Positions 11,217 through 22,411 of a stretch of 64,000 nucleotides of DNA are shown here, piece after piece; position 1 is the stretch's first letter; every line of letters begins with the position of its first letter. Origin of the DNA: Papio anubis. Its lineage: Eukaryota > Chordata > Mammalia > Primates > Cercopithecidae. Below the pieces are notes generated by a model, which did no database searches, was not told the origin of the DNA, and saw nothing but the letters and a program-made list of their open reading frames with translations. The DNA is taken from contig NC_044981.1 in NCBI RefSeq assembly GCF_008728515.1, positions 100,018,043 to 100,082,042 on the forward strand. The letters run 5' to 3'. The position numbers and the translations under genes were made by a program.

Positions 11217-13171
11217 CAAGCTGGATAAAGAGTCAAGGCCCATTGGTATGTTGTCTTCAAGCAACCCATCTCACATGCAAAGGCACACATGGGCTCAAAA
11301 TAAAGAAAAGGAGGAAAGTTTACCAAGCAAACCAAAAACAAAAAAAGCAGGGGTTGCAATCCTAGTTTCTGACCAAACAGACTTTAAACCAACGAAGATC
11401 AAAAAAGACAAAGGACATTACAAAGTGATAAAGGGCTCAATTCAATAAGAAGAGCTAACTATCATAAATATGTATTTACCCAACACAGGAGCACCCAGAT
11501 TCATAAAACAAGGGCTTAGAGACCTACAAAGAGACTTAGACTCCCACACAATGATAGTGGGAGATTTTAACACCCCACTGACAATATTAGACAGATCATT
11601 GAGACGGAAAATTAACAAAGATAATCTGGACCTGAACTCAGTGCTGGATCAAGTGGACCTGATAGATATCTACAGAACTCTCTACCCAAATTCAACAGAA
11701 TATATATTCTTCTTATCACTAAATGTCATTTATTCTAAAATTGATCACATAATCAGAAGTAAAACACTTCTCAGCAAATGCAAAAGAACTGAAATCATAA
11801 CAGTTCTCAGACCACAGCAAGCAAATTAGAACTCAAGATTAAGAAATTCACTCAAAACCACACAACCACATGGAAATTGAACAACCTGCTCCTGAATGAC
11901 TTTTAGGTAAATAATAAAATTAAGGCAGAAATCAGTAAGTTATTTGAAACTAATGAGAACAAAGATACAATGTACCAGAATCTGGGACACAGCTAAAGCA
12001 ACATTAAGAGGGAAATTTATAGTACTACATGCCCACATCAAAAAGTTAGAAAGATCTCAAATGAACAACCTAACATCACAATTAAAAGAACTAGAGAACC
12101 AAGAGCAAACAAATGCCAAAGCTAACAGAAGACAAGAAATAGCCAAGATCAGAGCTGAATTGAAGGAGGTAAGGACATGAAAACTCCATCAAAAAATTAA
12201 CAAATCCAGGAGCTGGACTTTTGAAAAAAATAATAAAATAGATAGACTGCTAACTAGACCAACATAAAAGAAAAAAGAAAAGATTCAGACAAACACAATC
12301 AAAAATGATAAGGGGGATATCACCACTGACCCCACAAAAATACAAACAACCATCAGAGAATACTATAAGCAACTCTATGCACATAAAGTAGAAAATCTAG
12401 AAGAAATTAATAAATTCCTGGACACATACACCCTCTCAAGACTGAAGCAGAAAGAAATCATACCCCTCGATAGGCCAACAACAAGTTCTGAAATGAGGCA
12501 GCAATAAACAGCCTACCAGCCAAAAAAAAGCCCAGGACCAGATGAATTCACAACTGAATTCTACCAGAGGTACAAAGAAAAGCTGCTACCATTCCTACTG
12601 AAACTATTCCAAAAAATCAAGGAGAAGGGACTCCTCATTAACTCATTCTATGAGGCCAGCACCACCCTGATTCTGAAACCTGGCAAAGATACAACGAAAA
12701 AAAGAAAACTTCAGGCCAATATCCTTGATGTGCATTGATGCAAAAATCCTCAACAATATGCTGGCAAACCGAATCCAGCAGCACATAAAAAAGCTTATCC
12801 ACCACGATCAAGTAGGCTTCATCCCTGGAATGAAGGTCTGATTCAACATATGCAAATCAATAAATATGATTCATCACATAAACAGAACTAAAGACAAAAA
12901 CCACATGATTATCTCAATACATGCAGAAAAGGCCTTTGATAAAATTCAACATCGCTTCATGTTAACAACTCTCAATAAACTAGGTATTGAAGGAACATAC
13001 CTCAAAATAATAAGAGCCATCTGTGACAACCCATAGCCAATATCATACTGAATGGGCAAAAGCTGGAAGTACTCCCCTTGAAAACCAGCACAAGACAAGG
13101 ATCCCCTCTCTCACCACTCCTATCCAACATAGTATTGGAAGTTCCAGTCAGGACAATTAGACAAGAGAAAG
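11217..13171 (+). pseudogene. Host L1 ORF2p remnant: endonuclease and N-terminal RT
   Basis: This continues the ORF2 that starts at 4352. The block 11470-11829 is endonuclease: VGDFNTPLTILDRS and SKIDHIIRSKTLLSK keep the catalytic D/N and DH residues. The block at 11944-12180 is the linker to the RT. RT finger text follows near 12530-12620 (KPRTR.FTTEFYQRYKEKLLPFLLKLFQKIKE) with frameshifts, then palm text up to the PLKTSTRQGSPLSPLL-like segment near 13080-13125. It stops before the FADD catalytic site, which is lost in the junction with the LTR fragment at 13172. Confidence 0.8.
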
Positions 13172-13484
13172 AAATATGTATGAAATGGAGTTTCTTAAGG
13201 AATATTGACCCATATGATCAGAAGGTGAAGTTCCACAGTAAGCTGTGAAGTTCCACAGTAAGCTGAAGAGCAAGGAAGCCAGTTTGAGTCCAAAAATCTC
13301 AAAAGTAGGGAAGCCGACAGTGCAGCCTTCCACCTGTGGCTGAAGGCCTGAGACCCCTGGTGTAGGTCCAAGAGTCCAAAAGCTGAAAACCTGGAGTCCA
13401 ATGTTCGAGAGCAGGTAGTATCCAATAATGCAGAAAGATGGAGGCCAGAAGACTTAGCCAGTCTAGTCCTTCCATATTCCTCTG
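13172..13484 (-). mobile_element. MLT2-like (ERVL) LTR fragment joined into the L1
   Basis: This non-L1 filler lies between L1 ORF2 and the L1 3'UTR. In reverse complement it resembles part of an ERVL-type LTR (MLT2 class as I recall it), with blocks such as CCTCAAAAGTAGGGAAGCCG-like and CAAGAGTCCAAAAGCTGAA-like text. Both LTR ends are missing and no duplication flanks it. A 20-bp unit, GTGAAGTTCCACAGTAAGCT, is tandemly duplicated within it near 13227-13266. The family is moderately sure and the orientation is inferred. Confidence 0.5.
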
Positions 13485-13760
13485 AATGATGAGAACACAT
13501 GGACACATGGCAGGGAAAAACTCACACTGGGGACTATCAGAGGGTTGTGTGTGGGAGGAGGGAGAGCATCAGGAAGAATAGTTAATGAATGCTGGGCTAA
13601 ATACCCGGGTGATGGGATGATCAGTGCAGCAAACCACCATGGCACACATTTACCTATATAACAAATCTGCACATCCTGCACAGGTACCCCTGAACTTAAA
13701 AGCTGGACTTTTAAGAAAAAAAGAGAGAGAGAGAAAATTTTTAGCTAAAAAAAAAAAAAA
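13485..13760 (+). mobile_element. Host L1 3'UTR and A-rich tail
   Basis: L1PA-type 3'UTR: AATGATGAGAACACATGGAC, TGGGCTAAATACCCGGGTGA, AACAAATCTGCACATCCTGC, then GAACTTAAAAG and a purine/A-rich tail (GAGAGAGAG at about 13725, A18 near 13745-13763). This is the true 3' end of the element that begins at 1999. About half of ORF2 is missing upstream of it. Confidence 0.85.
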
Positions 13761-13761
13761 A

Positions 13762-14131
13762 AAATTATTATTATTTTAGCATGAGAAATCAATTCAATCG
13801 CCTAAAAAAAATTTTATTTTCTCAACAGGGTCATAATATAGTTAAAATGGTTAGTGTGCTGGAGAAAAAGCTTCCATAAGTGGTCGGTGGCCTCAATTCT
13901 CTTCTTGATTCTCTGTAGTCTTTAAAGACATCAATAAATAGATATATTTTTATTTTCATATAGCTGAGTTCCACCTAAAAGAAATATTTAAAAATCCCAT
14001 GGAGATAAGCCTGAGTTTGGTTATTTGGAATCTTATTTAATACATTGCTCTTTTACTTGGTAGTTTATCAATTCCTGTCAAATTACTGCATAACATTTCA
14101 ACATCTATGATTCCTTAAAAAATAAATCACA
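13762..14131. other. Unique DNA between two L1 complexes
   Basis: About 370 bp with no gene and no recognised repeat. It ends in the A/T-rich target AAAAAATAAATCACA (about 14117-14131), which is reused by three later insertions. Confidence 0.6.
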
Positions 14132-14441
14132 GGCTGGGAGCAGTGACTCTTGCCTGTAATTCTAATACTTCAGGAGGCCGAGGTGGGCAGATCACTTGAG
14201 CCTGGGAGTTTAAGACCAGCCTGGCAACATGGTGAGACCCCATCTCTGTGGAAAAAAAAAAAAAGTTGCTAGACATGGTGGTATGACCTGTAGTCCCAGC
14301 TTCCCGGGAGGCCGAGGCAGGAGGATCACCATCTGAGCCTGAAAACTTGAGGCTGCAGTGAGCCATGATTGTGCCACTGCACTTCAGCCTGGGCAACAGA
14401 ATGAGATTCTGTCTAAATAAATAAGTAAATAAATAAATCAG
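14132..14441 (+). mobile_element. AluJ-type SINE with (TAAA)n tail
   Basis: This dimeric Alu on the plus strand has many substitutions, an A13 linker tract near 14251 and a TAAA-repeat tail from about 14412. It is flanked by AAATAAATCA-like sequence on both sides. The next L1 begins directly in its tail. The 156-residue minus-strand frame across it is an antisense Alu frame, not a gene. Confidence 0.85.
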
Positions 14442-15773
14442 GGATTCCCGGGCAAGATGGCCAAATAGGAAGAGCTCCAGTCTGCAGCTCCCAAAGAGAC
14501 CAATGCAGAAGGCAGGTGATTTCTGCATTTCCAACTGAGGTACCCAGCTCATCTCACTGGGACTGGTTAGACAGTGGGTGCAGCCCACAGAAGGCAAGCA
14601 GAAGCAGGGTGACGCATCGCCTCACCCAGAAAGTGCAAGGGGTTGGGGAACTCCCTCCCCAACCCAAGGGAAGCCATGAGGGACTGTGCCATGAGGAATG
14701 GTGCAACCCGGCCCAGTTACTATGCTTTTCCCACGATCTTTGAAACCCACAGACCAGGAGATTCCCTCGGGTACCTACACCACCACAGTCCTGGGTTTCA
14801 AGCACAAAACTGGGTGACAGTTTGGGCAGACACTGAGTTAGCTGCAGTTGTTTGTTTTGTTTTTTTTTTTACATATCCCAGTGGCACCTGGAACACCAGC
14901 GAGACAGAGCCATTCACTCCCCTGGAAAGGAGCCGGAAACCAGGGAGCCAAGTGGTCTGACTCAGCAGATCTGACCCCACGGAGCCCAGCAAGTTAAGAT
15001 CCACTGGCTTGAAATTCTCACTGCCAGCACAGCAGTCTGAAGTCAACCTGGAACGCTCAAGATTGGTGGGCAGAGGGAAATTCATCATTACTGAGGCTTG
15101 AATAGGCAGTTTTCCCCTCACAGTGTAAACAAAGCCACCAGGAAATTTGGACTGAGCCCACTGCAGCACCACAAAGTTGCTGTAGCCAGACTGCCTCTCC
15201 AGATTCCACCTCTCTGGGCAGGACATCTCTGAAAGAAAGGCAGCAGCCCCAGCCAGGGGCTTATAGATAAAACCCCCATCTCCCTGGGACAGAGCACCTG
15301 GGGAAAGGGGTAACTGTGGGCGCAGCTTCAGCAGACTTAAACATTCCTGCCTGCTGGCTCTGAAGAGAGCAGTGGATCTCCCAGCACAGGGCTCGAGCTC
15401 TGCTAAGAGACAGACTGCCTCCTCAAGTGGGTCCCTGACCCCTGTGCCTCCTGATGGGGAGACACGTCCCAGGGCGGGTCGACAGACATGTCATACAGGA
15501 GAGTTCCCACTGGCATCTGGCAGGACCAAGTTTCCAGACAAAGGAGCAGGCAGCAATCTTTGCTGTTCTGCAGGCTCTGCTGGTGATACCCAGGCAAACA
15601 GGGTCTGGAGTGGACACCCAGCAATCTCCAGCAGACCTACAGAAGAGCAGCCTGACTGTTGGAAGGAAAACTAACAAACAGAAAGCAATAGCATCAACAT
15701 CAACAAAAAGGATGACCACACAAAGACTCCATCCGAATGTCACCAACAGCAAAGACCAAAGGTAAATAAATCC
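14442..15773 (+). promoter_or_regulatory. L1PA 5'UTR (internal promoter region)
   Basis: The 5'UTR of primate L1 acts as an internal RNA polymerase II promoter. The first 60 bases keep the AAGATGGCC motif, a YY1-type core (14454-14462). Downstream are the ancestral CAGACTGCCTCCTCAAGTGG block near 15409 and the AACTAACAAACAGAAAG block near 15670 that precede ORF1. Whether it is still active cannot be judged from sequence alone. Confidence 0.7.
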
Positions 15774-16812
15774 ATGAAGATGAGGAAAAACCAGTGCAAA
15801 AAGGCTGAAAATACCAAAAACCAGAATACCTCTTCTCCTCCAAAGGATCACAACTCCTCGCCAGCAAGGGAACAAAACTGGACGGAGAATGAGTTTGATG
15901 AATTGATAGAAGTAGGCTTCAGAAGGTGGGTAGTAACAAACTGCTCTAAGCTAAAGGAGCATGTTCTCACCCAATGCAAGGAATCTAAGAACCTTGATAA
16001 AAGGCTAGAGTGATTGCTAACTAGAATAAACAGTTTAGAGAAAAATATAAATGACCTGATGGAGCTGAAAAACACAGCACAAGAACTTCATGAAGCATAC
16101 ACAAGTATCAATAGTCAAATCAATCAAACAGAAGAAAGGATATCAGAGACTGAAGATCAACTTAATGAAATAAAGCATGAAGACAAGATTAGAGAAAAAA
16201 GAATGAAAAGGAACAAACAAAGCCTCCAAGAAATACAGGACTATGTGAAAAAACCAAACCTATGTTTGACTGGTATACCTGAAAATGATGGGGAGAATGG
16301 AACCAAGCTGGAAAACACTCTTCAGGGTATTACCCAGGAGAACTTCCCCAACCTAGCAAGACAGGCCAACATTCAAATTCAGGAAATACAGAGAACACCA
16401 CAAAGATACTCCTCAAGAGGAGCAACCCCAAGACACATAATTGTCAGATTCACCAAGGTTGAAATGAAGGAAAAAATGTTGAGGTCAACCAGAGAGGAAA
16501 ATCAGGTTACCCACAAAGGGAAGCCCATTAGACTAACAGCGGATCTCTCTGCAGGAACCCTGCAAGCCAGAAAAGAGTGGCGGCCAATATTCAAAATTCT
16601 TAAAGAAAAGAATTTTCAAATTTTCAACCCAGAATTTTATATCTAGCCAAATTAAGTTTCATAAGTGAAAGAGAAATAAAATTATTTACAGATAAGCAAA
16701 TGCTGACTGATTTTGTCACTACCAGGCCTGCCTTACAAGAGCTCCTGAAGGAAGCTCTAAATACGAAAAGGAAAAAGTGGTACCAGCCACTGCAAAACAA
16801 ACCAAAATGTAA
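15774..16812 (+). pseudogene. L1 ORF1p remnant (second L1)
   Basis: ORF1p is the RNA-binding protein of L1. The start is either ATG 15774 or ATG 15780; the latter aligns with the usual L1PA start. Block 1 (to 16013) keeps KNQNTSSPPKDHNSSPA and NEFDELIEVGFRRW, then stops at TGA 16011-16013. Block 2 (16014-16646) holds the coiled coil (ELHEAYTSINSQINQTEERI), the RRM (LTGIPENDGENGTKLENTLQ) and the C-terminal domain (KGKPIRLTADLSAGTLQARK), stopping at TAG 16644-16646 where a CAG-like codon is expected. The ancestral stop is TAA 16810-16812. Two in-frame stops make it a pseudogene. Confidence 0.85.
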
Positions 16813-18789
16813 AGACCATTGACACTATGAAAAAACTGCATCAACTATTGGGCAAAGTCACCAGCTAGCATCATAATGATGGGATCAGATTCACACATAA
16901 CAATATTAACCTTAAATGTAAATGGGCTAAATGCCTAATTTAAAAGGCACAGACTGGCAAATTGGATAGAGTCAAGACCCGTCTGTGTGCTATATTCAGG
17001 AGACCCATCTCACGTGCAAAGACACTCATAGAATCAAAATAAAGAGACGGATGAAGATTTACCAAGCAAATGGAAAGCAGAAAAAAAGCAGGGGTTGCAA
17101 TCCTGCTCTGATAAAACAGACTTTAGACCAACAAAGATCAAAACAGAAAAAGGGCATTACATAATAGTAAAGGGATCAATGCAACAAGAAGAACTAACTA
17201 CCTTAAATATATATGCACCCAATACAGGAGCACCCAGATTCATAAAACAAGTTCTTAGAGACTTACAAAGAGACATAGACTCCCACACAATAATAGTGGG
17301 AGACTTTAACACCCCACTGTCAATATTAGACAGAACAACAAAACAGAAAATTAACAAGGATATTCAGGACTTGAACTCAACTCAAGCGGACCTAATAGAC
17401 ATCTACATCTACAGAACTCTCCACCCCAAATCAACAGAATATACATTCTTCTCAGCACCACATAGCACTTATTCTAAAATCAACCACATAATTGGAAGTA
17501 AAACACTCCTCAGCAAATGCAAAAGAATGGAAATCATAACAAACAGTCTCTCAGACTGCAGTGCAACCAAATTAAAACTCAAGATTAAGAAACTCACTCA
17601 GAACCACACAACTACATGGAAACTGAACAACCTGCTCCTGAATGACTAGTGGGTAAATAACAAAATTAAGGCAGAATTAAATAAGTTCTTTGAAACCAAT
17701 AAGAACAAAGACACAGCATACCAGGATCTCTGGGACACAGCTAAGGCAGTGTTTAGAGGAAAATTTATAGCACTAAATGCCCACATCAGAGAGCTGGAAA
17801 GATCTAAAATAGACACCCTAACATCACAATTAAAAGAACTAGAGAAGCAAGAGCAAACAAAATCAAAAGCTAGCAGAAGACAAGAAATCAGAGCAGAATT
17901 GAAGGAGAGAGGGACATGAAAAACCCTTCAAAAAATCAATGAATCCAGGAGGTGATTTTTTGAAAAGATTAACAAAATAGATAGACCACTAGTCAGACTA
18001 ATAAAGAAGAAAAGATAGAAGAATCAAATAGACACAATAAAAAATAATAGAGGGGATATCACCACTGATCCCACAGAAATACAAACTATCATCAGAGAAT
18101 ACTATAAACACCTCTATGCAAATAAACTAGAAAATCTAGAAGAAATGGATAAATTCCTGGACACATACACCCTCCCCCAAGACTAAACCGGGAAGAAGTC
18201 AAATCTCTGAATAGACCAATAATAAGTTCTGAAACTGAGGCAGTAGTTAATAGCCTACCAACCAAAAAACAAACCCCAGGACCAGATGGCTTCACAGCCA
18301 ATTTCTACCAGAGGTATAAAGAGGAGCTGGTACCATTTCTTCTGAAATTATTCCAAACGGTGGAAAAAGAAAGACCCCTCCCTAACTCATTTTATGAGGC
18401 CAGCATCATCCTGATACCAAAACCTGGCAAAGATACAACAACAACAACCTTTTAGGCCAACATCCCTGTGAACATCAATGTGAAAATCCTCAATTCAGTT
18501 ACTGGCAAACTGAATTCAGCAGCCCATTAAAAAGTTTATCCACCATGATCAAATCGGCTTCATCCCTGGGATGCAAGACTAGTTCAACACATGCAAATCA
18601 ATAAACGTAATCCATCATGTAAACAGAACCAATGAGAAAAACCACATGATTATCTCAATAGATGCAGAAAGGGCCTTTGATAAAATTCAATACCCCTTCA
18701 TGCTAAAAAACACTGAATAAACTAGGTATTGATAGAACATATCTCAAAATAATAACAGCTATTTATCACAAACCCACAGCTGATATCAT

Positions 18790-19433
18790 ATCTAGCCAGG
18801 GGATCATATGTGCACCAATCAGCACTCTGTGTCTAGCTCAGGGTTTGTAAATACACCAATCAGCACTCTGTGTCTAGCCCAAGGTTTGTAAATACACCAA
18901 TTGGTACTCTGTATCTAGCTAACTCTGTATCTAGCTAACTAGCACTCTGTGACTCTGTGTCTAGCTCAAGGATTGTAAATGCACCAATCAGCACTCTGTC
19001 AAAACGGACCAATCAGCTCTCTGTAAAATAGACCAATCAGCTCTCTGTAAAATGGACCAATCAGCAGGATGTGGGTGGGGTCAGATAAGGGAATAAAAGC
19101 AGGCTGCCCGAGCCAGCAGTGGCAACCCGCTCCGGTCCCTGTCCACACTGTGGAAGCTTTGTTCTTTTGCTCTTTGCAATAAATGTTGCTGCTGCTCACT
19201 CTTTGGGTCCACGCTGCCGTTATGAGCTGTAACACTCACCGCGAAGGTCTGCAGCTTCACTCCTGACAGCAAGACCACAAACCCACCAGAAGGAAGAAGC
19301 TCCAGACACATCTGAACACCTGAAGGAACAAACTCCGGACACACCATCTTTAAGAACTGTAACACTCACCGCGAGGGTCTGCAGCTTCATTCTTGAAGTC
19401 AGTGAGACCAAGAACCCACCAATTCCAGACACA
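18790..19433 (+). promoter_or_regulatory. LTR12 (HERV9) U3-R-U5 with CCAAT array
   Basis: U3 has units spaced 41 bp (CACCAAT at 18813, 18854, 18895) and units spaced 24 bp (CCAAT at 19009, 19033, 19057), plus one CCAAT at 18984. A GT/Sp1-like box GTGGGTGGGG is at 19071-19080. A TATA-like AATAAAAG is near 19092, and the AATAAA polyadenylation signal is at 19178-19183 in R. U5 ends in GACACA at 19433. LTR12 elements are known to work as NF-Y/GATA-driven promoters in primates. The first part of U3 is missing. Confidence 0.8.
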
Positions 19434-19436
19434 TTT

Positions 19437-19452
19437 TGGCGACCCAGATGGG
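19437..19452 (+). other. HERV9 primer-binding site region
   Basis: TGGCGACCCAGATGGG starts four bases after the LTR end. TGG at this spacing is the usual start of a retroviral primer-binding site, and HERV9 is known to use tRNA-Arg. Confidence 0.7.
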
Positions 19453-20380
19453 ACTATCAGCTATCGCCACGCGGTAAGACTTTCGCCTATCGTCAAGCAG
19501 TGGGACATGGACTATCGCTGAGTGGTGAGCACCAATGGACCCCTTTCGCTTGCTGTTCTGTCCTATTTTTCCTTAGTAATCGGGGGCTAAATACCGGGCA
19601 CCTGTCAGCCAGTTAAAAGCAACTAGCGTAGCCACCAGACTTAAGACACGGGTGTCAGGCTTTCTGGGAAAGGGCTCTCTAACAACCCCCGACTCTTCAG
19701 AGTTGGGAGTGTTGGTTTGCCTAGAACCAGCTTCCACTTTTCCTGTACTTCTGGGCTGAGCCGAGGGTCGACTGAGAGGAAAGCCATGCAGCTCCAGGGT
19801 CCCGATAACAAGTTGGTTGACCCTGTGGCCATGAGCGGAACTCTCAAAGACATGTCGCCCAAACAAGACTCACCTATCTATTCTATCTACCCTGACCCTT
19901 GCCTCCTGGGTCCTAATGCCTGCCAGACAAACTTCTTCTTGCCTCTCTTCTCCGAGGTTAGTCCTGCTTCTAAAAATCGCTCCCTGTCTCTGATGCTTTT
20001 CTAGTTCCTCCTATAAGAATGACTTCTAGTATGAACTCCAGGACTCTGTTACCTTCTTTAGGCACCCAAGCTCACCAATCAGAAAAACATAATTTTTGCC
20101 CAAATCCCTGTTGTAGGGAGGACTATCTGGAATTTTAGAGTCCCTCCTCAGACTAACAGGCCTAACAAAAGCTATTCCTGAAGCTAGGATATGGGGAGCC
20201 TCAGCAATTGTATCCTTCCTATTCATATAAGTGAGGACAAAAGGTGTCACTCTTCCAACCCTGGAGATCCCTTCCCTCCCTCAGGGTATGGCCCTCCACT
20301 TCATTTTTGGGGTATAACATCTTTATAGGATGGGGGTAAAGCCCCAATACTAACAGGAGAATGCTTAGGACTCTAACAGG

Positions 20381-20560
20381 TACAAGTTTTCGGGAATGCG
20401 TCGGTAAGGGCCACTAAATCCGATTTTTCTTGGTCCGGTCCACCATGTGGTCTGGGTGGACAGGCAAGGGTGCAGGCTTTCGAGAATGCGTCAGTAAGGG
20501 CCACTAAATCTGACCTTCCTCGGTCCTCCATGTGGTCGGGGGGAAAAGCTAGTGTTTCTG
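20381..20560 (+). repeat. 90-bp direct repeat in the HERV9 leader
   Basis: TTCGGGAATGCGTCGGTAAG at 20389 recurs as TTCGAGAATGCGTCAGTAAG at 20479 (period 90). The similarity continues through GGGCCACTAAATC and on to CCATGTGGTC, so two diverged copies stand in tandem. No protein is encoded here. Confidence 0.75.
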
Positions 20561-20788
20561 CTGCTGCATCGGTGAGCACAACTATTCTGATCAGCAGGGT
20601 CCAGGGACCATTGCGGGTTCTTGGCTGGGGGAGAAACAAAACAAACCAAAACCAGGCTTCATTCTTGAAGTCAGTGAGACCAAGAACCCACCAATTCCGG
20701 ACACAGTACTAGTACCAAAACAGATATATAGACCAATGGAACAGAACAGAGGCATCAGAAATAACACCACACATCTACAACCATCTGA

Positions 20789-20881
<93 letters not shown>

Positions 20882-22111
20882 TGAAACTGGACCACTTCCT
20901 TACACCTTATACAAAAATTAACTGAAGATGGATTAAAGATTTAAATGTAAAACCTAAAACCATAAAAAGAAAAACCCTAGAAAAAAATCTAGGCCATAGG
21001 CATGGGCAAAGACTTCATGAATAAACATCAAAAGCAATGGCAACAAAAGGCAAAATTGACAAATATGATCTAATTAAACTAAAGATCTTCTGCACAGCAA
21101 AAGAAACTATCATCAGAGTGAACAGACAACCTACAGAATGGGAGAATATTTTTGCAATCTATCCATCTGACAAAGGGCCAATATCCAGGATCCACAAGGA
21201 ACTTAAACAAATTCACAAGAAAAAAAACAAACAACCCCATCAAAAAGTGGACAAAGGATATAAACAGATGTTTTGCAAAAGAAGACATTTATGCAGCCAA
21301 CAAACATATGAAAAAAAAACTCATCATCACTGGTCATCAGAGACATGCAAATCAAAACTACAATGAGATACCATCCCATACCAGTTAGAATGGCGATCAT
21401 TAAAAAGTCAGGAAATAATAGATGCTGGAGAAGATGTGGAGAAATAGGAACGCTTTTACACTGTCGGTGGGAGTGTAAATTAGTTCAACCATTGTGGAAC
21501 ACAGTGTGGTGATTCCTCAGGGATCTAGAATTAGAAATACCATTTGACCCAGCAATCCTATTACTGGGTATATACCCAAAGAATTATAAATCATTCTACT
21601 ATAAAGACATATGCACACATATGTTTACTGCAGTACTATTAGCAATAGCAAAGATTTGGAACCAACCCAAATGCTCATCAATGTTAGATTGGCTAAAGAA
21701 AATGTGGCATGTATACACCATGGAATACTATGCAGCCATGAATAAGAATGAGTTTATGTCCTTTGCAGGGACATGGATGAAGCTGGAAACCATCATTCTC
21801 AGCAAACTAACACAGGAACAGAAAACCAAACACTGCATGTTCTCACATGTGGGAATTGAACAATGAGAACATATGGGCACAGGGAGGGGACTATCACACA
21901 CGGGGGCCTGTCAGGGGGTGGGGGGCAAGGGGAAGGATAGCATTAGGAGAAATACCTAATGTAGATAACCATTTGATGGGTGCAGCAAACCACCATGGCA
22001 CATGTATACCTATGTAACAAACCTGCACGTTCTACACGTTTATCCCAGAACTTAAAGTATAATTTTTAAAAAAAGAAAAGAAAAATAAAAATAAAATAAA
22101 ATAAATCACAA

Positions 22112-22411
22112 AAGCTGCCACAGTGGCTCCTGCCTGTAATCCCAACACTCTGGGAAGCTGAGGTGGGAGTTTTGCCAGGAGTTTGAGATCAGCCTAGGCA
22201 AATATAGCGAGACCTGTTCTCTACAAAACATTTTTTTATATTAACCAGGCATGGTGATCCATGCCGCCTGTAGTCCCAACTACTTGTGAGTCTAAGGCAG
22301 GAGGATTCCTTGAGCCCACAAGTTTGAGGTTGCAGTGAGCTCTTATCAAACCATTGCACTTCAGAGCAACGGAGCAAGTTCCTGTCTCTAATAAATAAAT
22401 AAATAAATAAA
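22112..22411 (+). mobile_element. AluJ-type SINE
   Basis: An old dimeric Alu on the plus strand with several internal changes, ending in an ATAA-repeat tail (22390-22411). ATAAATCACA precedes it at 22101-22110 and AATCACAACA follows the tail, so it used the same target as the AluJ at 14132. Confidence 0.8.

Larger units (their letters stand above)
18790..20705 (+). mobile_element. Truncated HERV9 (ERV1) provirus
   Basis: The order is a 5'-truncated LTR12 (18790-19433), a primer-binding region, about 1.2 kb of leader/pre-gag DNA, then only the last 50 bases of a 3' LTR (20656-20705). Those 50 bases match the end of the 5' LTR (19384-19433) with one mismatch. No gag, pro, pol or env coding is present; the body was deleted. 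The left edge joins L1 ORF2 at an upstream position and the right edge joins L1 much further downstream, so the left deletion also removed L1 sequence. It is replication-dead. Confidence 0.85.

Noticed and set aside
14127..14597. 156-residue minus-strand open frame
   Set aside because: It runs antisense through an AluJ and into L1 5'UTR; antisense Alu frames are often open by chance.
18813..19060. CCAAT-containing array, considered as a CRISPR-like array
   Set aside because: The units are known LTR12 U3 repeats in a eukaryotic genome; spacers are not unique sequences.
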